A DNA stretch of 64,000 nt from Gigantopelta aegis (taxonomy: Eukaryota > Mollusca > Gastropoda > Neomphalida > Peltospiridae), in the NCBI RefSeq assembly GCF_016097555.1, contig NC_054703.1:38097177-38161176 (forward strand). Direction: 5' to 3'. Shown piece by piece: positions 43,331 to 52,519 of this stretch. The position numbers and the translations under genes are program-made. Under the pieces are notes generated by a model that made no database searches, was not told the DNA's origin, and saw only the letters and a list, made by a program, of their open reading frames with translations. Positions within the stretch are counted from its first letter, which is position 1; the number at the start of each line of letters is the position of its first letter.

Positions 43331-43487
43331 TTGAGTTTCGAACCCGTTATCACGCACGGTTCGTTCGCTCCTTCGTCCTGACCCGGACCCCACCACATCC
43401 GCTCCACACGCTGTCCGTCAGTCCACTCCCATGCCAGGGTATTGCTGGGGTCATTGGCCCCTATATAAAACCACAGCTGAGGATAAT
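43273..43487 (-). CDS. C-type lectin gene, exon 3 (second half of the CTLD)
   Basis: Acceptor TTTTGCAG precedes 43487 and the exon starts at the second base of a codon (phase 1). It encodes YPQLWFYIGANDPSNTLAWE, WTDGQRVERMWWGPGQDEG, NEPCVITGSKLNDWKDVKC and HRYICEH, then TGA at 43273-43275. These are the WIGxxD, WxWxDG, C-x-W-x-D-x-C and YICE landmarks of the C-type lectin fold. The usual EPN/QPD sugar-binding triplet is absent and WND is WKD. Calcium-dependent sugar binding is therefore doubtful. It joins exon 2 through a GAT codon. Confidence 0.88.
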
Positions 43488-43563
43488 CTGCAAAACATAA
43501 GTCTGGAAGGTAATGGGTATTGCTCAGGTCATTGGCGTCTATAGAAATCGACAACCGAGGATA
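43485..43563 (-). repeat. Tandem duplication at the 5' edge of lectin exon 3
   Basis: 43563-43512 (minus strand TATCCTCGGTTGTCGATTTC, then CCAATGACCTGAGCAAT) is a diverged copy of the exon start at 43485 (TATCCTCAGCTGTGGTTTTA, then CCAATGACCCCAGCAAT), offset about 78 bp. It lies in the intron just upstream of the acceptor. Confidence 0.75.
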
Positions 43564-43692
43564 CTTGGATTTTGATATGTCTGAAATGTCCCTAACGGTT
43601 ATAGCCCAGGAAGTAGATAAAGTTGTACAGATGGCCCTAAAATTAATTCTACGTAGTGGGACAACTTGGTACTTACCAATTACGAATATCTA

Positions 43693-43768
43693 TTTCCCGG
43701 ACACCCAATAGCCGATGTGTATTTTTGTGCTGGGATGTCGTTAAACATCCATCCATTCATTAATTAAT
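43693..43768 (+). mobile_element. LINE 3'-tail fragment of the SINE-partner type
   Basis: CCCAATAGCCGATGTGTATT, then GTGCTGGGATGTCGTTAAAC and CATCCATTCATT repeats match the 3' end of the LINE at 58074-58483. No reverse transcriptase is attached. Confidence 0.7.
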
Positions 43769-44616
43769 TACCCCATTACATATTTGTTGGTGTGTGCAGT
43801 CAAAAGGTAATGACGAGCTGCTAGCGTATCACAGGACATATATTAGTACTACGAATTCATATGTCTGGTTAATTCGTGAATATTAATAATAAATATAATA
43901 ATACAAAATAATAACAAAATTAAAATAATTAGTCCATGAGCTGAGACCCCCGATTTGACCAATAGGTACCATCCGAGGGCACCAAACTGAACAATACGTT
44001 TTTTATATAAATGTATGTATGCGTCTCAAAACAACATGATAGACGTTTCTCCGTATTGATCTCTATGTCATAATATAGCTAATTTTAATTATCATACAAA
44101 CTGAAATGCCCTTGTCAACATTCACCAGGAATTCATTTTGAACCATTCCCAGCTAATTAAGACATGGCAACATCATTTTAGTCTACAACGGCCGAAACTG
44201 TAGCAGATAGAACAAGAAAATCAGAGTTTATCGCATGTTACTCCTACCAGGAAGGTTTTTTTTTTTTGTGTTTGATATTTAATTTTATTGGTCATGGAAT
44301 TAATTTATTGCTAACTGAAATAGTGTATTATTATTTAAATCCAAGATGTCCATAAAACTGGCCGCCAAGAGTAAGAAGTGGCAATAGCTTACATTCTTCC
44401 CACAGACAATAATTTATACTTCAAATGCAAAGTTGTCTGTAGGATAGGATTTCAGTTCTCGCATTCATTTTCTGATATTCGAAAATGGTTTCAACAACAA
44501 ATAATGACAACTGTATATGTTTAGCCGATCTTGCTTTGATAAATGGGAATATGCGCGCAAATCACAAGTGACTGATATTTCTATTTTTATTATTTCCATT
44601 CACTATCTATGTAATT

Positions 44617-44677
<61 letters not shown>

Positions 44678-44889
44678 TTTATTATTGCATTTTTTCGACC
44701 AATACAATTTATGTCAGAAGTGTGTAATAGAGCGACGCAACATTTCTCACCATAACATGGTAAGCATTATTATACTAGTATGCTTCGACTATACCTGCAA
44801 ATAATCGACCATCACCAAATTAACTTAGTAGCCATATAGTCACAGGATTTCAATAACGACAAAAGGATTGCTGTTAAAATAAAAAGTAT
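43769..44889. other. Lectin intron 2, non-coding part
   Basis: AT-rich DNA inside the intron between lectin exons 2 and 3. It contains a TA microsatellite at 44623-44676 and a T run at 44257-44267. No other exon is seen. Confidence 0.5.
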
Positions 44890-45035
44890 TTTATTTTGAA
44901 AATACAGCACCCAATGATCCATAACACAGTAGTCTTTTCATAATATACATGCCATGTATTTGACCTCTTCACTTTAATCCTCCTCGTAACATTGAGTAAG
45001 GCTGCATTTGTTCGAACATTTGTCCCGTGACAGAT
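44890..45035 (-). CDS. Alternative terminal exon of the lectin gene (putative)
   Basis: Acceptor CATTTTCCAG precedes 45035. In phase 1 the exon reads DLSRDKCSNKCSLTQCYEED and then TAA at 44974-44976. AATAAA follows on the same strand at 44890-44895, about 80 bases past the stop. It lies between lectin exons 2 and 3 and has the same acceptor phase. It could replace exon 3 to give a PAN protein with half a CTLD, or follow exon 1 directly to give a PAN protein with a short cysteine tail. It could also belong to a separate gene. Coding span 44974-45035. Confidence 0.5.
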
Positions 45036-45094
45036 CTGGAAAATGCTATGGTAAATTAGCTGTTAAACACCCACATTTTGCAACCAACAGGTGC

Positions 45095-45235
45095 AAGACG
45101 GGCTGCAGTCCAATGGTAAAGCGCACGCTTGATGCACGGTTGGTCTAGGATCGAATCACGTCGGTGGGCCCATTGAGCTATTTCTTGTTCCAGCCAGTGC
45201 ACCACGACCGGTATATCAAAACCGTGGTAATGGAG
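45095..45235 (+). mobile_element. SINE, family A, head only
   Basis: Head AAGACGGGCTGCAGTCCAATG with box B-like TAGGATCGAATCACG, body to GGTATATCAAAACCGTGG, then truncated beside the exon 2 duplication. Confidence 0.85.
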
Positions 45236-45238
45236 TGG

Positions 45239-45396
45239 CGGTACTAAGATTGAAGTACCTGATTCTAATATGTCTAAGATGTCCCTGACTTTGTCTTCTG
45301 TGTCAATCTTTACTTGGGGGTAGTACTAAGATTGAAGTACCTGATTCTAATATGTCTAAGATGTCCCTGACTTTGTCTTCTGTGTCAAGCTTTATG
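45239..45396 (-). repeat. 82-bp tandem duplication at the 3' edge of lectin exon 2
   Basis: The last 57 bases of exon 2, its GTACTT donor and about 15 intron bases occur twice (45324-45396 and 45239-45308), offset 82 bp and nearly identical. The downstream copy therefore offers a second exon end with the same donor. It is recent, with only two to three differences. Confidence 0.9.
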
Positions 45397-45517
45397 AGAC
45401 TTCCTCCATCAGACTCGCACGCGGCTTTGGCTTGGAACCAGGTTTTTTCATCTGATGAAAGATTAACGCACATTCCAGTTCTTTTAATAAACTGATAGCC
45501 ATCAAGCTGGCAGATCC
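45341..45517 (-). CDS. C-type lectin gene, exon 2 (first half of the CTLD)
   Basis: Acceptor TTTTCTCTACAG precedes 45517 and donor GTACTT follows 45341. The length is 177 bases with both ends in phase 1 (symmetric). It encodes ICQLDGYQFIKRTGMCVNLS, SDEKTWFQAKAACESDGGSL and an IKLDTEDKVRDILDILES end. This is the opening of a long-form CTLD with the C-terminal partner cysteines in exon 3. The extra first cysteine pair fits the long form. The downstream donor is duplicated 82 bp away. Confidence 0.88.
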
Positions 45518-45599
45518 CTGTAGAGAAAAGAAAAAATAATAATGTCACTGCTTCAGCTGAGTACGTACGAAAGCATAATACAAACAACACAGTTTTCGC

Positions 45600-46195
45600 T
45601 GAAGAAAATCACAAAATAAAAGAAGATAAAGATATAGCTGTGAAAATCTCAAAGTAAAATAAACATAACACAGATTTAGAAGACAAAATCACACAATAAA
45701 ATAAAGATTTATCTGAGATATACACACAGTAAAATAAAGATAACACAGATTTATCTGAGATATACACACAGTAAAATAAAGATAACACAGATTTAGATGA
45801 GATAATCGAAAAGTTAAATAAAGATAACATAAACTGGGTAACAAATTTAGCTGATAAAATCACCAAATAAAACAAAGACAACAGATTTATCTGAGATAAT
45901 CACAAAATAAAATAAAAATAACATAGCTTTAGTTGAAAAAGAAAAAAACAAAACAATTAAAGGTAACGGATGTAGCTGAGAAAATCACAAAATAAAATAA
46001 ATATAACACACATTTATCTGAGAAAGATAACACATATTTATCTGAGAAAGATAACACATATTTATCTGAGAAAGATAACACACATTTATCTGAGAAAGAT
46101 AACACATATTTATCTGAGAAAGATAACACACATTTATCTGAGAAAGATAACACACATTTATCTGAGAAAGTTGCAGAATAAAATAAAGAAACCAA
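45600..46195. repeat. Intronic minisatellites in lectin intron 1
   Basis: A degenerate 40-45-bp family (AAATAAAGATAACACAGATT, TATCTGAGATA) spans about 45620-45910. A clean 24-bp array (ACACATTTATCTGAGAAAGATA) of seven units spans about 46005-46172. Both share ATCTGAGA and AGATAACAC, so the 24-bp array probably arose from the longer one. Frames across them are artefacts. Confidence 0.85.
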
Positions 46196-47045
46196 ACGAA
46201 TATCCTTTCTTTAATACATGTAGATATTTTTTCCCTAGGAAATCACGACTGGAAACCCGTACAAACTTCGCTCGCCAGTCTAGACCCACCCCTTGCACAA
46301 CTCCTTGCATACGCTCCTAAATTCCGAAACAACAGGAACACGCTTTAACGGCAACACCGAATACATATATAGAACTTCATATACGTTATTTTCGCTTCCT
46401 ATTTATTGCACAAGTTTATTTTGCTCAGGAATATATACCACGAGACCGCGTATGCGCAAAATAAACGATATGAGTAATACTCCTTTAATGGATTTACTTG
46501 ATGTTAAGAATCTTACTCTGCGGCAGCCTTGTGTAATATTCCAAATACGACGTGACGTCAGTAACTAAAAGGCGCCAACTGTAGTAAAACTAAAAAGGGA
46601 ATTCCCCATTTAAAAGTTCCGGTCCATATTGCATATATGTGCGTTACAAAATAAATTTATCACACGGTTTCAAAATGTCTTTATCATTATAGTAAGGATG
46701 AATAGGTATGTAATAAAAAATACAACACAATTGTGAAAAATTAGACAAATAAGAAATTGTACCTATTATCTAAAGATAAACTAAACGAAAAACAGATTTT
46801 TGTTTACCTAAGATGGATTAGGTTCCATAGTAAAATATAGATAACACATTTTTAGCTGAATATATCCGAGAATAAAATAAATATAATACTGTTTTACTGT
46901 TAAAATACAAACAATTGCAACTTATATTGTACATTAGTAAACAAGAACGTAACATAAAAATAACACAAAACAGTTTGTGTTCAGTAAATCGCAAAGGAAA
47001 AAGAGAGAGAGAGAAAAAAAAACAAAAAACAACCCCAGATAACAC
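46196..47045. other. Lectin intron 1, unassigned part
   Basis: 46240-46600 differs in base composition from the AT-rich flanks and includes a CRE-like GACGTGACGTCAG near 46549, so it may be an inserted element. The rest is AT-rich with ATAACAC-type repeat words. No exon is seen. Confidence 0.35.
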
Positions 47046-47430
47046 AGGGTGCCTGCGTAAATCACAAAACAAATTAAGATGACCTTATATACGAGTAAAT
47101 CACAAAATAAAATAAGATGACCTTATATATGAGTAAATCACAAAATAAAATAAGATGACCTTATATATGAGTAAATCACAAAATAAAATAAGATGACCGT
47201 ATATATGAGTAAATCACAAAACAAAATAAGATGACCGTATATATGAGTAAATCACATAATCGAATAATGTAAATCACAAAATAAATTAAGATGACCTTAT
47301 ATATGAGTAAATCACAAAATAAATTAAGATGACCTTATATATGAGTAAATCACAAAATAAAATAAGATGACCTTATATATGAGTAAATCATAAAATAAAT
47401 TAAGATGACCTTATACACGAGTAAATCAGA
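47046..47430. repeat. 38-bp minisatellite in lectin intron 1, about ten copies
   Basis: The unit GAGTAAATCACAAAATAAAA plus TAAGATGACCTTATATAT is repeated with small changes (CTT/CGT, AAATT/AAAAT). It lies within 80 bp of the exon 1 donor. Confidence 0.93.
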
Positions 47431-47508
47431 ATGTATAATTTATAACAATTTTGTTTTAATAAATAATTAAGTAAAACTAAAGATAAAATATGCCTAAATT
47501 ACGTTTAC

Positions 47509-47746
47509 CTGGATAAACAACAAAATAATTCACATCACTTGAAGCTGAAGTCAGATTTCTGATCCATCGTCTGTTCAGGTGGCAAAACCCCGTTTTGCTG
47601 TTGAAAAAAAACGAGGAACAAAATCTACTACGGTAACAAGAAATTGTACATCCGACCTGGTTGTTTGCGGTCGTCAACGTTGAACCATTAGCTACAGTAA
47701 CGCTGATAGCGTACAGTTCGGAAATCAGTACAGGAAAACAGACCAT
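47509..47746 (-). CDS. PAN/apple-C-type lectin protein, exon 1
   Basis: ATG at 47746, donor CCAG then GTAAAC after 47509, phase 1. It encodes MVCFPVLISELYAISVTVAN, a weak candidate signal or anchor segment. A cysteine-rich block follows, C-x3-C-x5-C-x2-FFFN-x5-C, as in PAN/apple folds, with a WIRNL..VNYFVVYP end. Joined to exons 2 and 3 by matching phases it gives a 209-residue protein (238+177+215 bases). PAN domains bind proteins or sugars and CTLDs recognise ligands outside the cell, so a secreted recognition or matrix role is likely. A paralogous exon lies at 6605-6848. Confidence 0.8.
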
Positions 47747-47910
47747 CTTCAGAGCTAATCGTTAAGCCAGTCTCTATCAAGCGATGCAAAGTGAACATGT
47801 AACAAACTATGCGTTACAGTTTGTTCTATTTAACAAGAGAACATTGATTAATCTCCTACTGTATTTTTAAAACTCAGTGTTCACTTGAGGCTTGGTGTTC
47901 AGGGGCGTAG

Positions 47911-47970
47911 GCTGGGGGGGGGGGGGGGGGGGGGGGGGGTCAGGAGATTCGGACGAAACCCCCCCTCTCT

Positions 47971-48015
<45 letters not shown>

Positions 48016-48017
48016 TT
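47911..48017. repeat. Poly(G) then poly(C) pair
   Basis: About 24 G (47915-47939), then about 35 bases later a C-rich stretch with about 45 consecutive C (47972-48015). The two tracts can pair as a hairpin or form four-stranded structures. They are likely hard to assemble. Confidence 0.9.
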
Positions 48018-48362
48018 CCCCGCTGAAGCAAATGGTCCGCTTTCAGAACTAAAACATACAGGTTTATATATATGGAGTTTCTGGTGGTGCAAAAACAAAA
48101 TAGAAAAGGTCCACTTGGTTCATATTCGAACCCACCCACCACCCAGGTCCAACTCACGCTACGCCCCTGGAGTTTTTACTTGATTAACAACTGTCTGCTA
48201 TATACAATATTAATTACCCAAGTGTCAACATGTCCAATAGGAATAATAAGTTGATTAAATGCTAAAACCAAAGCGGCACCTTCAATTCATAGATAGCCTA
48301 ATGTGTATTTCAAATTCTTAACTCTTTTGTCAAACTGACAATTCGATGCACTGTACAGTTCC

Positions 48363-48655
48363 GTTTCATTTAAAGGCACTACTAGAACATTAATTTATTA
48401 ATAATCGGTTATTGGATCTCAAACATTAGGTAATTCGGACATATATTGTTAGAGAGGAAACCCGCTACATTTTTCTATTAGTAATAAGCTCTTTTTTAAT
48501 GCACCATCCCACAAATAGGACAGCATATACCTAGGGCTTTGATTTACCAGTCGTGGAGCACTGGTTGGAACGAGAAATACTCGTATGGGCTCACCGACGG
48601 GGATCGATCCCAGATCAAGCGAGCTTTTTACCACGGGGTTATGTCCCGCCCATTG
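48363..48655 (-). mobile_element. SINE, family A, diverged
   Basis: Degenerate tail (TTTCATTTAAAGGCACTACT) and core, with the head ending GGGGTTATGTCCCGCCC. Older than most copies here, judged from its many substitutions. Confidence 0.85.
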
Positions 48656-48671
48656 CACTGAAATTAATATG

Positions 48672-48755
48672 CCCAGACAGCTGAGGTTTGTGCCCAGGAC
48701 AACGTGCTTGAACTTTAATTGGATATAAGCACGAAATTAAGCTGAAATTAGATGA
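48672..48755 (+). mobile_element. SINE, family B, tail fragment
   Basis: GCTGAGGTTTGTGCCCAGGA, then TTGGATATAAGCACGAAATT. Confidence 0.75.
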
Positions 48756-49391
48756 AATATGCTCTGTATTTATTATGTACTTTCCATAGCTGGCCTGTAT
48801 TCAGCCAGCCGTTTTTCGCTAAAGTTTTTCAAAGTATTTTAGTCTGGTTTTCAAAGGGGCATACTGTTTAATGTGTAATGTAAATCCCAGTGTAATAGGG
48901 TGTGTAACAACCACATCAAATCGCATAGACACAATAGTAACACATGTGGCTAAAACTCCTACCTACAGCGTATCCATCGACATATACACCATGGATATAA
49001 ATACTACCAACACGTAACCTTACAGTGAACCAGAAAAAAATAAAAATCGGGGTTAAATTATTCATGTCAGAGATAACGGTTAGCGTCTATGACTAACCTA
49101 GTTACGCACAAAATTTTAGTATTTTTTGTACAAGAACCCCATACATATTTCAAGCACAAGACTACTTGACACAATGGTACTAGATGAAATAAAATTCATG
49201 TTTTGCCCAGATGAAACTAATGCTATTTTTACAACAATCATACCCACATATTTAACCAATGACATTACTTGTGGGTATAACTACTCTATCAAACGTTGGG
49301 TGCACCTCGATCTTTGACCAAGCCGGAAGTTATTTGGTTTAGCACAGTATATTTAACGATTTACTTATATTAGGAACAACAATATATTTAT

Positions 49392-49396
<5 letters not shown>
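48756..49396. other. Non-coding interval
   Basis: No gene recognised. The frame at 49126 has no domain features. It ends at a GA microsatellite. Confidence 0.4.

Positions 49397-49479
<83 letters not shown>
49397..49479. repeat. GA microsatellite, about 41 repeats
   Basis: Uninterrupted GA dinucleotides. Confidence 0.97.
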
Positions 49480-49483
<4 letters not shown>

Positions 49484-49530
49484 TATTACCAGAGTGCTTT
49501 TCGGTATTTGTCAATATCATATATTGAGAA

Positions 49531-49828
49531 TAAAAATTGTACGCTTGACCCGACCTCAAAGTTCTTTAATACAAAACTGTACGCTAGACCCGTCCTTAAA
49601 ATTCTTTAATACAAAAATGTACGCTGGACCCGTCCTTAAAGTTCTTTAATACAAAAGTGTACGCTAGACCCGTCCTTAAAGTTCTTTAATACAAAAATGT
49701 ACGCTTGACCCGTCCTTAAAGTTCTTTAATACAAAAATGTACGCTTGATCCGTCCTTAAAGTTCTTTAATACAAAAATGTACGCTTGACCCGACCTCAAA
49801 GTTCTTCAATACAAAAATAAGGACGGGT
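49531..49828. repeat. 40-bp minisatellite, seven copies
   Basis: The unit AGTTCTTTAATACAAAAATG plus TACGCTTGACCCGTCCTTAA is repeated with little change. A short inverted piece (AAGGACGGGTCG) ends it at about 49820-49831. It lies just downstream of the exon at 49902 on the minus strand. Confidence 0.94.
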
Positions 49829-49901
49829 CGAAAGTTGGTTGCAAACAGACTGTAATCGAAGATTGATGATCAAATTCCATTTTGATTCACAACACTAGCC
49901 T

Positions 49902-50113
49902 TTACACAATCGCTTTTGACAACTTCCGGTGTCTACATTGATAACACTTGATGTTCCAGTTACTCACAAACAATCCGGGACAGCGATCGTTTGTTTTGCA
50001 AAGAGATCTGCAAGCCTCGGATGACGGAGTGATCTTGTGTTTCGTGAATCTAATATCCACTGTCTTCTTATTATTAATATGACGTGCGTAGAACGTGACA
50101 TACTCTTCACAAC
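49902..50113 (-). CDS. Cysteine-rich PAN-like protein, terminal exon
   Basis: Acceptor TACATTACAG precedes 50113. In phase 1 the exon reads CEEYVTFYARHINNKKTVDI, RFTKHKITPSSEACRSLCK and TNDRCPGLFVSNWNIKCYQC, with stop TAA at 49902-49904. The pattern C-x3-C-x5-C-x9-C resembles the PAN-like exons at 47.6 and 6.7 kb (C-x3-C-x5-C-x10-C). A GTGAGT word after GLF could be an internal donor. The acceptor and first 16 exon bases are multiplied in the adjacent 54-bp array. The upstream partner is probably the exon at 52294 (phase 1). Confidence 0.6.
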
Positions 50114-51050
50114 CTGTAATGTAACCGAACTATTAGGCGAATCGGTATATCACATACTCTTCACAACCTGTAATGTAACCGAACTATTAGGCGAATCGGC
50201 ATATCACATACTCTTCACAACCTGTAATGTAACCGAACTATTAGGCGAATCGGCATATCACATACTCTTCACAACCTGTAATGTAACCGAACTATTAGGC
50301 GAATCGGCATATCACATACTCTTCACAACCTGTAATGTAAACTGACTATTAGGCGAATCGGCATATCACATACTCTTCACAATCTGTAATGTAACCAAAC
50401 TATTGGACAAATCGGCATATCACATACTCTTCACAATCTGTAATGTAACCAAACTATTGGACGAATCGGCATATCACATACTCTTCACAATCTGTAATGT
50501 AACCAAACTATTAGACGAATCGGCATATCACATACTCTTAACCTGTAATGTAACCAAACTATTAGACGAATCGGCATATCACATACTCTTTACAATCTGT
50601 AATGTCACCAAACTATTAGACGAATCGGCATATCACATACTCTCCATAACCTGTAATATAAACGAACCATTATACGAAAAAAAAGTGTTTTGTTTAACGA
50701 CACCACTAGAGCACATTGATTATTAATCTCCGACTATTGGATGTCAAACATTTCGTATTTTTGACATGTAGTCTTAGACAGGAAACCCGCTACATTTTTT
50801 GTTCCATTAATAGCAAGACATCTTTTATATGCACCACCCCACAGACACAATAGCACATACCACGGCCTTTGATATACCAGTCGTGGTGCACATAGTCCAA
50901 TGGGCCCACCAACAGGGATCGATCCTAGACCGACCGAGCATCAAGGGAGCACTTTACCACTGGACTACGCCCAACTCCCATTAGACGAATCAGTATATTA
51001 CATACTCTTCACAAACTGTAATGTAACCGAACTATTAGACGAATCAGTAT
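50104..51050 (-). repeat. 54-bp minisatellite carrying a splice acceptor in every unit
   Basis: About 11 units at 50104-50676 and one to two more at 50978-51050, separated by a SINE. On the minus strand each contains TACATTACAG, then GTTGTGAAGAGTATGT (or ATTGTGAAGAG). This is the acceptor and first bases of the exon at 50113-49902. The unit then reads GATATGCCGATTCGCCTAAT. Units fall into a GGCGAAT group near the exon and an AGACGAAT group farther away. Confidence 0.92.
50678..50977 (-). mobile_element. SINE, family A, inserted in the 54-bp array
   Basis: Full length with head CTACGCCCAACTC. The flanking duplication CCATTATACGA / CCATTAGACGA (50667-50677 and 50978-50988) has one difference, so the SINE is younger than the array. 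Confidence 0.92.
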
Positions 51051-51160
51051 CACTTTTTATATTTCACATCATACCTTTTAAATTTTAAATTTAAGGGAGT
51101 TAGGCTTTTGTCGTTTTGTGTAACGTAACATAATTTATTGGAAAATCATTTAATAAAGTT

Positions 51161-51592
51161 TGTTTTATTTGACGCCGCCACTAGAGCACATTGATTTTTT
51201 ATCTTACGTTTGTTTTATTTAACGCCGCCACTAGAGCACATTGATTTTTTATCTTATCATCGGCTATTCGACGTCAAACATATGGTTATTCTGACACTGT
51301 TTTGTTTTTTAAAGAGGAAACCCGCTGTCGCCACATAGGCTACTCTTTTACGATAGGCAGCAAGGGATCTTTTATTTGCGCCTCCCACAGGCAGGATAAC
51401 ACAAACCATGGCCTTTGTTGAACCAGTTATGGATCACTGGTCGGTGCAAGTGGTTTACACCTATCCATTGAGCAGGGTTTGGAATCGGTATCTGGATTAA
51501 AAATCCTATGCCTCGACTGGGATCCGAACCCAGTACCTACCAGCCTATAGTCCGATGGCTTAACCACTGCGCCACCGAGGCCGATACCCATA
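51161..51592 (-). mobile_element. SINE, family A long variant with duplicated tail
   Basis: Tail, core CCGCTGTCGCCACATAGGCT, and tRNA-like head ending CCACTGCGCCACCGAGGCC. The outer 52 bases of the tail (GTTTGTTTTATTT through TTTTTTATCTTA) occur twice in tandem at 51161-51265. The second half of the head region is complete. Confidence 0.9.
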
Positions 51593-51619
51593 AAGCAAAA
51601 AAACTGGCCAGATGTACAG

Positions 51620-51900
51620 ACTGAAAACAACACAAGCTGAGGAAACTATTGCTAGCTCATATCACATAACTTATCCCGTTTGGAATAGAAGTTTTTCAAC
51701 CAAAAAAAAGTTAATTTTAATTTTTACTATTTTCTTTTGCGAAATACGATCTTTAAATTATCTTTCTTCTGTCTTATCCCTGCCTTCGTTTTATCGTCCC
51801 TTCTTTGTCTTTCTTTCGTCGCTTTAACTGTGTCAATAGGACACCGTCACGTACAGAAATCCATAGAGACGTAAACTACATAGAAAATGTTCACGTTAAA
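51620..51900. repeat. Dispersed repeat, inverted match to 17395-17560
   Basis: TATCTTTCTTCTGTCTTATC, CCTTCGTTTTATCGTCCC and GTCGCTTTAACTGTGTCAAT are the reverse complement of sequence beside the TTAA element at 17524. The match covers the flank and first bases of that element, so the true element border may differ. Confidence 0.6.
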
Positions 51901-52293
51901 TGAAAAAAAAAATCCCATTTGGCTGCCTAACTATTTTAGTCTAAGAGGTAGATGGCTGTAATCAGAGTTTGTTTGTGTTTTCGATATACAACTTCACATT
52001 TAACCTGATATATAATAAAGCTTGGTTTCTGTGTATCCATGTTATGTTATTTATAGTGTTGTATACTATATGCATCCTTATTATTCACATATGTACAACC
52101 TGTAACCTACAAAAGTCTTGCTTTGAAGCTTTAAAATAAATCACCCATTTTACCACTGGGCTACGTACCGCCTCCATTACTAATGAGGGTATTTACGGGC
52201 AGCACAATGTAGCTATTCCTTTCAAGATATCAATTAGAATAGGAATATGTATGTAAAAACACCTTCTCAAAATTCTTTAACACAAATATTTAC
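51901..52293. other. Non-coding interval with a SINE-head scrap
   Basis: TTTTACCACTGGGCTACGTA at 52147-52166 is a remnant of a family A head. Otherwise no gene is seen. Confidence 0.45.
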
Positions 52294-52369
52294 CTGGAGG
52301 AACGCATCTTGGTTGTTTACTACGAGTCAGCAAGAAAATAAACCCTTCTGGGCAGATTATCTCCCCTTC
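52294..52369 (-). CDS. Cysteine-rich gene, internal exon
   Basis: Acceptor TTTTGCAG precedes 52369 and donor CCAG then GTAAAT follows 52294, 76 bases. Only one phase is open: EGEIICPEGFIFLLTRSKQP, then RCVPP with one base left over (phase 0 in, phase 1 out). The outgoing phase matches the exon at 50113 (joined codon GGT). The incoming phase matches the exon ending at 60074. The C-P-x-GF...CV pattern recalls the start of the lectin exon 2 (C-x3-GY...CV) but is too short to assign. Confidence 0.55.
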
Positions 52370-52427
52370 CTGCAAAACAAAAAAAACAATAATAATAATA
52401 ATTGAAAAAAACAATATATATTATACA

Positions 52428-52429
<2 letters not shown>

Positions 52430-52471
<42 letters not shown>
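52430..52471. repeat. CA microsatellite
   Basis: About 20 CA dinucleotides in an intron-like region. Confidence 0.96.
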
Positions 52472-52472
<1 letters not shown>

Positions 52473-52519
52473 CGGGTGATTAAAACAATCCCACTTTTTG
52501 AAGTTGAATAGCGGGAACT

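Noticed and set aside
50037-50726. Plus-strand frames with an 18-residue repeat over the 54-bp array
   Set aside because: 54 is a multiple of three, so any stop-free frame repeats. The array is explained by the acceptor-bearing exon on the other strand.
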